In this document: in pieces, positions 1 to 11,450 of the stretch | Numbering within the stretch: position 1 is the stretch's first letter | Layout: each line of letters begins with the position of its first letter | NCBI RefSeq assembly: GCF_040807025.1 | Contig: NC_090981.1 | Location: forward strand, 68,395,645 to 68,459,644 | DNA from: Struthio camelus | Taxonomy: Eukaryota; Chordata; Aves; Struthioniformes; Struthionidae | Direction: 5' to 3' | Length of the DNA stretch: 64,000 bases | Position numbers and translations under genes: made by a program | The notes under the pieces: model-generated | Databases searched by the model: none | Told to the model about the DNA's origin: nothing | The model's input: only the letters and a program-made list of their open reading frames with translations

Positions 1-360
1 CGAACGCGCTGCCAAAAGCTAAAGCATACCTAAGGCTGGCGGGAGGCACGTCCTGCTCCTCCCGGCTCCGTTTTATAAGCCCGGCCACCATCAGCTGTGC
101 GCTTCTGCCCTTCAGCGTGCCGAGGGCAAGCAGGACGCCGGGAACGACCGTCTGGAGACGTCAGTAACCGTGCAGGAATTAGGAAATGGTAGGCTCAAGA
201 CCTTAGAAAACAGGGCAATGCTGCATGCACTGGCTTTAATATTTTATACAGTAAGAATAAATTATTGCTTAGAAGTTGGAAAACGGCACAAGGCTGAAGG
301 AGAATTAAACTTGAGTTACATCTCTGGTAAGTGGATTTATTTTGCTTCATAGCATTATGT
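1..360 (+). promoter_or_regulatory. Possible TATA promoter and noncoding first exon
   Basis: The left edge is GC-rich and carries a TATA-like element, TTTATAAG at 72-79, flanked by CCGG-rich sequence. About 250 bases downstream is a consensus splice donor, CTG|GTAAGTGG, with the exon edge at 326 and the intron from 327. Together these could be a core promoter (start near 100-105) and a short first exon of about 220 bases. The exon carries a short open frame from 170 that resembles nothing I recognise. It could be an alternative distal first exon of RAB27B, a lncRNA, or chance. There is no transcript evidence here. Confidence 0.2.
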
Positions 361-3300
361 TTGGATGTTATTTGGTTTATTAATTTGGATTCATATGAAG
401 TTTCTTATCTGAGAAAGATAAGCAGGGAAACGTTATATTAAAATTGATTCAGTGATTTATGATGTTCAACCTTTGCTTCCGTTGTGCCGTATAGGAAGTG
501 GCTTTAAATGCATCTCTCTCCTGTTAAAAATGTTCTGTTTTCATGAAATACGGCGGAGTGAGTGTTTACTTAAACAAGATGCGGAGGGGTTATAGATATC
601 ACAGGTAGGCTGTGAGAGAGAACGTTTATTGGCCTTCAGGAGCTATGGTGTCTCTGTGCTGATTTTGTGCGTCTCCCAGGGTGACTTATCCCAGCACCCA
701 GCTACAATCCCACAGCTGTTTCCGAAAAGTCTGTGTTAAGAGACGCGAACTGCTTTATATGCAGACGCGTTTCCCTTTCGAGCCCGCGGAGGCAGTGGGA
801 AGCCTTTCGGGGGGAGGCGCAGAAACGCCGCTTCATTGACTAAAGCGTGACTTGCCTGAAATCTGCGTGTCTAAGCACGAAGAAAACCCTCGTGCTGCTC
901 CTGCTCATCCTCAGCGTTCATCCAGGCGTCCTAAACGTGCAAAACTAGCCCGTTTCTTCGTGGTCCAGCAGCGCAAGGACGGGATGGGACAGGATGGGAT
1001 GGGGGGCTCTCCTTGCAACGCCGTGTGATGGTTTATGTGCAGGCATTTTAATTGCTTATCTCAAAGCAAAATTTGTCCTGGATTAGTACTGAAACAGTCA
1101 GTGAAGGGAGCAGGCGAATAAGCGCAGCGGCAGCCCGTGCGGCAGGTGCCCGCCGGGAGCAGCGGTCAGTATTGGGCTGAGACCGGGCGTTTAGATGGGC
1201 AGAGGTGCGGGAGGCACCGAGATGGGCTAGGCTGCACCCAACGGCCGTCACTGCCCTGCGAAGCAGGCTTGATGCTCCGATGAGGGGCACCTGCTGCTGC
1301 AGCTGTTGCCAGCAGCCAGGCGGGGGGGAAATAGCATAGCAGAAAAGGTCCAGGCTCCTTCCTTGGGCTGGTGTGCCCGAGGGAGGCTTTCCTCCCCGTC
1401 CCCGCTTTCCTCCTCCTCTTTCCTTTCCTCCCGCTGCCTCTCCACCCAGCAGAACTAGTTTTTCAGGTTAAAGCCGGCAGAGTTGGTGCTGACAAGCAAA
1501 TAGGACAAACCTGCAGGATTGCTGAGTAACTGCATTAACCTTTTCTTTTAATTTCAGGTCTTTGAGCAGGGGCTGCCGCCGCATGTGACAGCCAGCGCTC
1601 GGGAGGTTTGATAGGGAAATAGGTGCCGAAACACGAAGGAGGAGCAGTAGGGAGCCCGTGCCGGGCTCTGCCTGCCCTCGCCGTGGGTGCACGCGCCGTT
1701 GGCCCGCTGGGGTCTGTGTCTGCTGCCTGCAGCTGGGCGTTTTGTGCGTGTTTGCTGGCAACCAGCACTAGCCAGGCTGGAGCTCTTGATGCCGAACGGC
1801 TCTTGCAGCTCGTGATTTGCAGCCCGGAGGTCCCGTCTCCCAAGAAGCGTCGCTCCACCAAGGCGCAACATTTTTTTAGGAGGCGTCTTCCCTAGTGTCA
1901 GGATGGGCCGTTGCCATCGCTTTAGCAGTCTTGCAGTATCTGCGGAGGGGTTCCTCGGGGTCTCCCTCACTGTCGCGCTTTTCCGCCCCTGCACACGTGC
2001 GTCGGCCGCGATGCTCGGGCAGGAGGCAGGAAGCAGCACGAGCTATCGGGACACGTGGTGGCGTTTCCGGATGTGAGGCTTGCGAGGAGGTCCGTATTTC
2101 AGCACAGATTGGGGTTGTCGTGGCATTTCAGCCAGCGTGATGGGGTTGGGACGGCGTCTGGACCATGGTTTTTGCGAGATGGCCCTGGGGTAACAGTACC
2201 ATGTGCCCCTGGGAGCCCGACGCAGCACCAGACCTGACGCGGACATCAGTGCCTTTTCACAGGTCTCCATCCCCGGGCTCCCTCAGAGCTTCAACTCACT
2301 GGTGTAACTGGGAAGACTCTTATTAAACCAATAGGAGTGCAAATTATTTACAAATCTGTCATTTTCTGCCAGATTTGATTGAAACTGGAAGGGAATTGGG
2401 GAACCAGGGTCATTTTTTTCATCTGCTCCTAAAACAAAAACATACCAATAGGGCCACGATTGCTATTTCCAGGGGATATGCTCGAGGATGTCGGACGTTT
2501 AACACTGATACTTTGAAATATAAAGGCAATGGATTGCTACAGCGTGAAAATGCTGAATTTTGTCTCGCCAAAGGGAGAGAGTTGAGCCCGGGGCTGGGAG
2601 GCAGGGGCTGGGTGGCTGCCGGCTCCCGAGGTTTCCACCCTGTTTGCTGTTTGGATTAAGCACGTCCTGTTCAGGCTCGTTTTTCCAGCTGGTCAGTCAA
2701 TATTGCAGGAAGGTAATGCATAAACCTAGAGTCCTTTCTTAAACTTTTAACCTGAGCCTGGAACTTTCCTTCTTAAAAAGAACTAAGTTTTCTTTGAATA
2801 ACTAAAAAACAAACCTCAGCTTTGTATTTTCAGGTAGCTCCTCTGCTGTAGCTATGATGGCCAGTCAGTGTCATAAAATTATGCTTAAAACCTCACTTGC
2901 AAACCAAGGGGAACCTAGTTTCGAGTGCAAAAATGTATGTGCAGTTGCTGCTGTCAGTGTGAATATAGTGGGTTTTAAAATCCATGCCGAAATACTGAAA
3001 TCTGATTTTGTGATCAGAAATCACCAAAAGGCCATCAGTCATTTTTATCGTATTTATGCATTCAATTTAACGGCCATATATGAGTTATTTTCAGGAATGT
3101 AAGTGCTACTTAGGAAGCCAGTTCTTTTAGGGGCAAAACTCCTCTATTTGTGACAAAAGACGGGTAGGACTCATTACTTTGGAGGAATTGAAGTTGTTTG
3201 AGGAGCATGGCTTTGTTTAGTTGGAATTCAAGCCAGCAAATTCTGTGTAAATGTATTAGCTGACTGCAAAAACGTCAGCAAATTTTACATCACAGATACT

Positions 3301-3720
3301 GTTTATCCAGTATGTATGGTTTCTAGCATGCCCCGATTAATGCATTGCTCTGCATGTCAGTGTATCTGCTCGTCAGTGGTTGATGTCGTGCGAGTGGAGT
3401 TAATGATGTAATTTAACACATGCAGCCCAAGAAATAGTTAGTTACACAAATATGTGCACTCTCTTTACATATATTTAACTACAAAACACTGTTGTGGAGA
3501 CATTGCTTGGCCAATACTGTCATTTCCGTAACGCTAGACGGGCACAGATGTTCCCGTATGTTCCCGTGAGATCACGTTGCCACTGAGATGCGCTGGTCCT
3601 GGCTGCAGGGGCAATTCTGGTGACAGATGCTGGTTTTGTCCCCACATCTGGCACCCCTGGGTTGAGCGCTGTTGTCCCCTCTCCACCACCGCAGTCGGCC
3701 GGGAGCAGCCAGCGCTGCGG
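361..3720. other. Noncoding DNA without a recognised gene
   Basis: This stretch has moderate GC content and mildly CpG-rich patches around 1,110-1,450 and 1,620-2,060. The open frames are short, overlap on both strands, and do not resemble a known protein. A frame at 2,854-3,102 follows a CAG acceptor-like site, but I see no matching donor or family. No repeat family is recognised. Confidence 0.5.
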
Positions 3721-3722
3721 GA

Positions 3723-3925
3723 GAATCACAGAATGACCAGGGTTGGCAGGGACCTCTGGACGTCATCCAGTCTAACCCCCCTGCTCAAGCAGGGTCATCA
3801 GCAGGGAGCACGTTGCCCAGGATCACGTCCAGGTGGGTTTTGAATATCTCCAGGGAATTAGACTCCACAACCTCTCTGGGCAACCACTTCCAGTGCTCAG
3901 TCACCCAGGAGGCTCAGAAGGTGGC
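3723..3925 (-). mobile_element. CR1 LINE 3' fragment
   Basis: The sequence matches the familiar avian CR1 3' end read on the minus strand. It starts with an AATCACAGAATG element at the left (the complement of the ATTCTGTG tail), then GGACCTCTGG, a short CTGCTCAAGCAGGGTCA block, and the coding complement TTTTGAATATCTCCAGGGAA and CTCTGGGCAACC. It is truncated at its 5' side and carries several substitutions and indels, so it is an old, immobile copy. Its right-hand limit is approximate. Confidence 0.9.
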
Positions 3926-6559
3926 TGTAGAGCGCCTGGTGTGATGGGATGCCAAGCCAGAAGAGGCCTCCATGGCCCTAAAGTTAAACCTGATTTTTTG
4001 CCACACGTTGAGGAATAGTAGGCCATGTTCTCAGCTGGAAAAGGTATTATGGAAAGCCATCCCTGTGCCTGGCTGCTGAGGAGTGCTGGGCGCAGCTGGG
4101 CCCAGCTGTGGGGTCCCCCTTCAACATGGGGAAACGTCTGTCTTCCTGGGCACTTAAAACAAGAAACCTAGCCCCCTCGGTACATCAAATGAGAAAGCCT
4201 GCTATGGGCAGAAACCGGGAGTGTCATTGGTGCTTGGGAAAAGGAAGGACAGAATAAGCTAAAAATCTCAGCGTGTTCCCTGATGGCATTTTCTGGGGAT
4301 ACATCTGGAGGACATATATCCTGGGCGCCATCCGCTGCGGACTGCGAAAAGAGCATGGAAAATGTTCTCCTTCGTCCACAAACCCTCTGCAACGTGCTGT
4401 TTGCTTGCTCTGCAGTTCTGCTTGGTGAGCAAAACTGGGCGACGGCGGAAGAATCGGAGCTGCAGTCGCAGGATGGGCTCCGCTTTGCAAAGAGCACCAG
4501 GAAGCTACCTGCGGAGCTAAAGCCGAGCTGGAATAATTTATACTGCTTCATTCCCTTTCTTCTTTCTCCCTCAGGTGCTGCCACCCTAAGCGAACCTGGC
4601 TTTAGCTGGGGGAGCTTTCAAGGCACTTAGCAGCTTTCCGGGAGCCTCATTAATATTTTGCAGCTGAGCACCATGCTCCTGAGCTGTTTGAGGTGCCCAC
4701 ATCTTTCACAGGGGGTGGTAGGGGACAACTTGCTCTCTCTGAAGAGGAGCCCTCCCACTCAAGCAGCCAGGGCGTTAAAGCCGCGCAGTGGGATGACAGT
4801 ATCCCCTGACGTTCAGGATAAAATTTGTGTATGTCGTTGTACCGTGGGAGTTTCTCATTAACCGGGGAGTAGAAGGTCAGCTTCAGCGGTGTCCAGCTCT
4901 GCAGCTGTTCGTCCACCCCACGCTCCCAGGGGACAACGGTTGCTGATGTCCCAAGTAGGCTTCAGTTTCTGCCGGGTTTGCTCGTTGTTTTACGGAGCCG
5001 CACGTGCATAACCATGAGCAAGGGCTCGGCGTGCTCCAGCTCACTCGGGCTTGCGAGGAAGGGGGCAACTGGGTCTTGTAGCCTCATCGCCCCCGGAAGC
5101 CACCAGTGCAGGATGAGGGATACGGAGGAGTTGCGGAGGGAGGCAAACAGCAGGGAAAAGGAGCAGAAGGAGGGGTTGTGACAAGGCTGGCTTGCCCTTA
5201 CCTACCTGCTCTGCTGCTTCGATTAGCTGTACAGTTGTGCTGTTCTTGCAACAGTTTGTGTGCTGGTTTGAAGAAGCCCCTCCACCTTGGGTAGAAACAG
5301 CCACTTTCAGCTTCTGGGTTTTGTAATCTCAATGGAAAGAAGCAGAGAGCAGTGCGGGAATTAATTTTGTGAACTAGTACACTTTTTTAATGAATAGAGT
5401 GTAATGGGGCCAGCCACTCTGCTTTTTTTCCCCCCTCAGGGGTATCTTTACTAAATGTACTGTTACAGCACCTTTCACCCTGTCACCTAACTGCCGAGTT
5501 TCATCATTTTTGATGAGACCAATTTACTACCATAAGAGGGAAATGTGCTAGTGTGATCACGAGGGCAGCTGCCGCTCATGAGCCATTCCCAGTCGACTCC
5601 ACTTTTTGTCCGTCTCTCAACGCTGCCTCGTCTTGGAGCAGCTCTGATCCCTCTACTGGCTTAATCTCTCTCTCTTTTTTTTTTTTTGGTACAAAATACT
5701 TGAGCATGGCGTAGTGGCTCACCTAAATGCGTATTGCTCAAAATGCCACAATTGCAATCCAGAAGCTGCAATACCTAAGTCGTAACACGGCGTGTTTGCA
5801 CTGCTTCTCCTGCGGACACAAACCAAGGCAATCGCTGCTGATGGATAGAAGTCAGAGCCCAAGGCTAGGAGTTACCAGTTATTTTTACAATATCATCCCC
5901 AATAAAATGCAAAACTAGTCTGTGAGCATCAGGTAGTCTTGCTTTCCAAATTTGCAAAGACCCTAAATCAAACAGTAAATGTATAAATGCAGGAGGAGAA
6001 AGAGTGGTTTGATTTTTTTTCGGAGAATTTGGACATATGGAAGTCAGTCTTCAGTGAAATTCTAACGCTTTTATCAACAATTTATAAACAGGGTTTTTAA
6101 GAGCCTGCTTGAAAGTATTGGCAAGTCCTTTCACCACCAAATTTCAAGTCTTGTAGAAACACACCCATCTGCAGTTGGGGTTTTTGATTTTTTAAAAATA
6201 CGTCTTCCTTTCAGGTAGACACACATTTCATAAAATAATTGGGCATGAATTTTACTCATTTGTGTGCTGTCAGGTATAATTGTCTCTGCAAAACGCTCTG
6301 ACGATACAAATTGCCTGCATGCTCAGTTGTGCTGGTTATCATTGCTCTTTCTGAGTTCATCCTCCACGGCTCGGGAGAGCCCTCGACGCGTCGCCCTCGA
6401 CAGTGTCCCTCGTGCACAGCGGGAGTTTTTTGGAAATGGCTTTGGGGTCATTTAGCACTTCAAGGCGTGAAGTGTTTCAAGGACTTTGCCAATCATGCAT
6501 CAAAACAACGTGACCATATTTTATAGTGCGGAGTAAATCCTTGCAATGGATAACGTTAA
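3926..6559. other. Noncoding DNA without a recognised gene
   Basis: No supported gene. Open frames at 4,168-4,630 on both strands and at 5,040-5,304 overlap one another and look like chance frames. A T-rich run lies at 5,676-5,687. No repeat family is recognised beyond the CR1 fragment to the left. Confidence 0.5.
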
Positions 6560-7110
6560 ATGAACACGGCGAGGCAGCGCGTCCCCAGGACTTACCCACC
6601 TCCAAGAGGCAGAAGAATTAGGATGACAAAGCCCAGCGAGGCCTGCCGGACCGTCCCCCTCGCGCCAGGCTGCCTCCCGACGCCCAGCCATCGCGCCCGT
6701 TATTTTACAACTCTGGCTTGGCCAGCGAGCGGCCGACTGGTGAGGAACCTGTTGGCGCTGGAGGCAACGCGCAGTTGGGAGCGCTCAGCTGGGACGGCAG
6801 CACTCGTGGGCGATGCGTTTTTGCGCAGAGACCTGGTGCGACGTCTCGCTCCGCGGAGCGAGGGCGCGTTTCGCCGGCGCCCGCATCTCCCGTACGCCTG
6901 CCCGCCCTTCTTTGAGGAGATGTCCTCCACCTTGGGGACCTGCTGCAAGGGCTCTTGGTCTTGTGTCCATCCTTCATCCACAGCTGGGAGGGAGCCCCTG
7001 AGCAGGAGGGTGTCTTTGCCCCTCCTGGGCTGCCCCGTTCACCGGCGCCTGCCGGGACCGCAAGAGCCGCCCACGAGCCCGTGGGCAACGGCTGCCAAAA
7101 TATGACTCAC
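6560..7110. promoter_or_regulatory. Small GC-rich, CpG-containing patch
   Basis: About 500 bases are clearly richer in GC and CpG than their surroundings, with many CGCG and GCGC words between 6,640 and 6,900. Because stop codons are rare in such sequence, long overlapping frames appear on both strands (181 codons on + and 127 on -). Their translations are arginine-, proline- and alanine-rich low-complexity sequence, as expected from GC bias rather than a protein. This is a possible weak CpG island or regulatory element. No TATA box or strong donor is linked to it. Confidence 0.35.
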
Positions 7111-10100
7111 GAAATGAGGTTTTCCCATCTGGGTGAATCCATGGGTAACGGTCAGACCTCTAGAAGTACTGTCTGAAACACCACAGACAGAGGCATATGC
7201 GGTGCCAGGATGTCATTAACTAAATGGTAGCTAAATGCTCGTTTGTCTTGTGTGATTGATTGATTGCTCCCGTTGGGTTTTCTTCCCAAATGTTCTCTGT
7301 TTAATAACTTCCTCCCCAGCACCTTCCCCACCAAAACTCAGGGAAAGTAATAAAGCGGTACGTTTGCGGCCATTTATCCTGCTCTGAAGGCACCGAATTC
7401 TCACTCGAGTAGAAGGAAGAAACTACTTACACTGTAAACAGATATTTATCATTTGGATAACGAATGTTCATTTAGTTTGTATTTGCGGATAAACCCCAAA
7501 GTTTGCTGTTTCTCAGACTGTTGCAGAAGGCTTTTCATTTGCATGACTAACAGCACTTCATTCTCTGCTTGCCAGTAAGATGCTCTTCCACTTACGGTTG
7601 AACTGCAACTCCATGATCTCTAGTTTCTAACTACCTTATAACGGTCAGGCTCTTGCTGGATACCTCCATAGCCAGCAAAGACAGACAGGTACCTCCAGAG
7701 AGTGATTTATCCTGGACCAGCAGGCGTAGCACGCGCGGTCACTTTGCATGGGACCGACCGACCAAATTGTCACGGTTATCTCACCCTGCACTGTGCAACG
7801 AGCCACTTTTCCTGCTCGCACACGAATGCTCTTTGCGTACGGGCAGATAAACGGCAGGCAGGCATGAACCTCTGTGATGAGCACCACCTCTGTAGACGTC
7901 CTGCATCCTGCTATGCAGGCAATGCAAAATTATAGCTATTATACTATAAAATTATTATAATCCAACACTGATGCATCCCTGTTACCGCATCCATGTAGCG
8001 TCAGGGACACGTATCGGAAGGACAGGCTTCGTTGCATAAACGGATTTCAGAAATGTCGTTGATTGGGGTGCCTGGTGTGAGCAGAAAGAAGCAGAGGCTC
8101 CGGCTCAGCAGCCAGCCTGGTTCCCCGCGGCAGGTTTTGGGAGCCCACGATCACCTTCGCCGCCCTTCGCCACTGCTGCCCACGGTGTCCAGCAAAGGCG
8201 GCAGGATTTGAGATGCTGCCAGGTACGTGGAACAGCTCCCAGTCAAACCATTGCTTGAAGAAACGCTGGATTTGCAGGCACGTTCTCAGTAATTCAATAA
8301 ATGTGACCTGCGATGCAAGGGCTGGTGCAAAGCCCGTGGCGTTCCCGTGGCCCGGCTGGGCGTGGAGGCACTTGGGCCCTGCACCAAGGCTTAACTGGGC
8401 CTTGGTTAAGGCTTGGGCCTTAACTGTAATGACAGGTGAAAAAGAAATCGTGCGAGCAAAGATAGCAACAGCCACAGTAGTGTCCTCAGACCACAAGGAA
8501 GTGAAGTTGGTTGAAAAAATGCAAGTTATTTCCAAGGCAGAAAGTGGCAAATCCATACGGTCCTGGTGGCACGATTCAGAGTGGTTAAAGGCAGAATCAG
8601 CTGAATCTAGCTAATCTCCAGCTTTGTCGTGGCCGTCCTTCGCCGGTTGCTGGAACCAACCGCTGCCTCACGTAACCTGAAAGCGTGCTGCAAAGCAGCA
8701 GACAGGGAAGGTCCGTCCAAGCCTGTCCTGGTCCGGTGAAAGGCAAGTGTCAGGGCAGAAGACTTGTATTAATACCACCTGGCTTGCACTGTGCACCTTT
8801 CTTTTTCCTTATGAAAACTCGGTTTCTAGCATTCTCTAGTGACTAGTGTAGAAAAGGCTCCAGCAGTTCCAACCTACCTGCTAATTTATTGCCAGATTGA
8901 AAAATAGCTGCAGAATCTCTAAGTGAGCCTTCCAGGTCCTTGGAGATGGCCAGGCTGTTGTATTCAATTTCTTCTTCTCTGTGACTCGATATCTAATATT
9001 TTAATACATAATCTCATTCAAGACGACTTCTTCCCTTGGAAAGAGCAATCCTAAGTTTGCCAGACTTGCTGTCTGGGAAACATTAGAGGCTAATTTGTCA
9101 TATTCACAGATTGTGAACTGATTTAAACAAAGCTAACCACCCCCTGGCACGCGACTTGTGCACCCTCTGAATCTTGCCAAGCGCATTGCCTGCAAAAGCG
9201 CTGTTTATTTTAAATGCTTACAATAATTGTATTAATTTTTTTAAAGGGGCCGCTAGTTTCCATGACCTTTGCATTTTGCACCGTGAATCTTGGTCAAGCT
9301 GGAAATGGGCACTGCCTGTTTCCAAATGTGTTTATTGTCTTAATACAGCAAAGTATGCACCAACAGCAGCCTGTTACTGAAGAAAATGACTTCTCTGCTC
9401 GTCAGCAGCTTATATCCAAAAACATGAGGGTGACACTTTTGAAAAGCGAGAACAAGTATTCCAGGAAAAATGCCCATGCAGCCCTTGTGTCTGTGACTTT
9501 GGTGGGTGCAAAATGAGGATTTGTATTTAGATGCGGATCCACTTTGTGCAAACGGCTAATGTGCGCGTGCGGCTGCGCCACTGCGCCGTGAGCTCTTTGT
9601 TGGGGCAAGAAACGCAACTCGAGGGCGCTCCCCGTCCCCCTGTGCCCGGCCCCTGCTCCCCGGGAAATGCATGTTCCCAGGTGAGCGCTGCGGGCTAGGG
9701 CACAGCCTCACCTGAAACCTGCTGCAGGCTTCGTTAAAACTGTCAGGGCTGGATGGTTTTTCTGTCGTTCTGCAAAATGAGGGAGCAGGAACCTGCATCG
9801 GGGCCATAAGGCTGACTCGGAGCATGCAAATCGCTTGCCAGCTCCTAGATGCTAAAATGATCAATGCTTCCACAAAAGATGCTCACCTCTTCTCTGTAGC
9901 AACGGCCTCAAGAGAGGCAGGTGGTATATAAGGAAAAAGGAAAGGGTTGCGGTTTATATTTGACATTGCTACGGAAATAACGAGCACAGCTCACTTTTCC
10001 TCCCAAACCTGCCTTTCTTAACATCACCTTTGCAGGTGGTTTCCCAAGCGTGCCAGTCACGTTGGACTCGTCCCTGCTCCAGCGCTGGAGCCACCGCGGC

Positions 10101-10440
10101 TCCCGGCGCTGGCTCTCCCCGGCTTCCCGCGCGGGCGACGCGCCTTGAGGCGTTTTATTTTACGACCCAGCCGGCTGCTGGGTGGCCAAGCGACGCTCTT
10201 CCCTCCAGCGTGCTCAACGCCTGGAGTCCAGGCGCCTCGTTTTGCTGCCTTAAGGTTAAAAAAAACCACGTTCGAGCTGCAAAGAAAGAGCCGAAGCACG
10301 ATTTGGGTCCTGTGTTATACATCTTTGATTACACAAATGGCTTCTAGCTTAGAGGGGTTGTTTTTTTTTTTTTTTCTGGTGTGAATTTCCAGAATCGTCA
10401 CCAGATCGGCAACAGCAGTTTGCAATTTCCCTAGGTAGGT
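7111..10440. other. Noncoding DNA without a recognised gene
   Basis: Mostly ordinary AT-moderate sequence, with an AT-rich cluster at 7,926-7,965 and a poly-T run near 10,362-10,376. A 169-codon minus-strand frame (8,047-8,556) and a 133-codon plus-strand frame (8,213-8,614) overlap each other. Neither resembles a known family or has convincing splice borders. Confidence 0.5.
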
Positions 10441-10449
10441 TAAGGTTAA

Positions 10450-11450
10450 AGGGGGCTCCGGATGCCGGCAGGCGCCGGATGCCGAGCATCCCTCGGGTGC
10501 AGCAAACCCTCGGGCCGGCCGGAGGAGAGAAGAGGGCGCCGGGAGGGCTCCCCCCGGCTCAAGCGAGGCCGAAGGCACCGAGCACACGCGTCCCCGCTCG
10601 CTCCGGTGCGAGCTCCTGCGTTTGCAAGCCTTCCGTGGGCTGCGTGCTCGAACCGGCGAGGGCAGCCGGTGCCCCCCACCCCCTCGAGACGCCCCGCGTT
10701 TTCGAGGCGGCCTCGTCGGCACGGCACCCTCCCGCAAAGACGAGCGGGCAGGAGGAGGGCGCGCGGGAGCCGAGAGCTCCCCGACCGTTTAGCGCAGAAA
10801 GGCGGCCGAGCGGCAGCCAGCGCAGCTGCGGAGCTGCTCTCGGTCACCCAGGGCTTCGCAGCCTCCCTGCGTCGCCCCGGCCGCTGCCCCCACGCATTCG
10901 CCGAAGGCGTTAAGCGTAGTTCAGGGAATTGCTATTTCTTGCCCAATATTCCCGCCACCCCCCTCCCCGCCGTTATTTCGTCTCCACCAGCCGCCGGGGG
11001 TTTCGGTTACTTACCGCCTAGTTTGCCCTGTAGCTGTACTGGCATTTCTGCAGATATATTTTGAACTATTTTATAGGCTATAGCCTACAGTGAAGATTGA
11101 CTTTTGGAGAGCTTTGGACGCTCCTGCTAACTTCCGGAGCAACGCGGCTTCCTCTAGGGGCACGATATGTCTCGCCGTTACGCAGGGCTGCATTTGCAAC
11201 CGCCCCGTCCTTGCCCCGCAGCGGAGAATACGTCCGTGCGCTGGGACGGCCCTGCTTTGGGGAAGGCGGGACGCTCGGCAAGCGTCCTCGCGCAGCCGGC
11301 ACGCCAACCCCTCGGCGCCGGCGAGCTCCGCGCGGGCTTCCAGCCTGCCCACCGCGACGGAGAGCTGCCGGCGCGGCGCCGGGGCTGTCCGTGCGTCCGC
11401 GGGCCGGTCGGCGGGACCGCCGTTGCGGCCGGCACCAGCAAAGCCAGAGC
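10450..11450. promoter_or_regulatory. Orphan CpG island
   Basis: About 1 kb of very GC-rich sequence is dense in CpG. A less dense stretch near 10,920-11,170 divides it into two lobes, 10,450-10,920 and 11,180-11,440. Long frames on all strands are arginine-, alanine- and proline-rich products of the base composition. On the minus strand there is a near-perfect splice donor, GGCG|GTAAGTAAC, with the exon edge at 11,015 and the intron from 11,014. A transcript starting in the right lobe and running leftward is therefore plausible. It could also be an alternative promoter of RAB27B. No known gene is recognised. Confidence 0.5.

Noticed and set aside
2834-3102. Possible exon after TTTTCAG near 2,834 with an 82-codon frame
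   Set aside because: No good donor follows and the translation matches nothing known.
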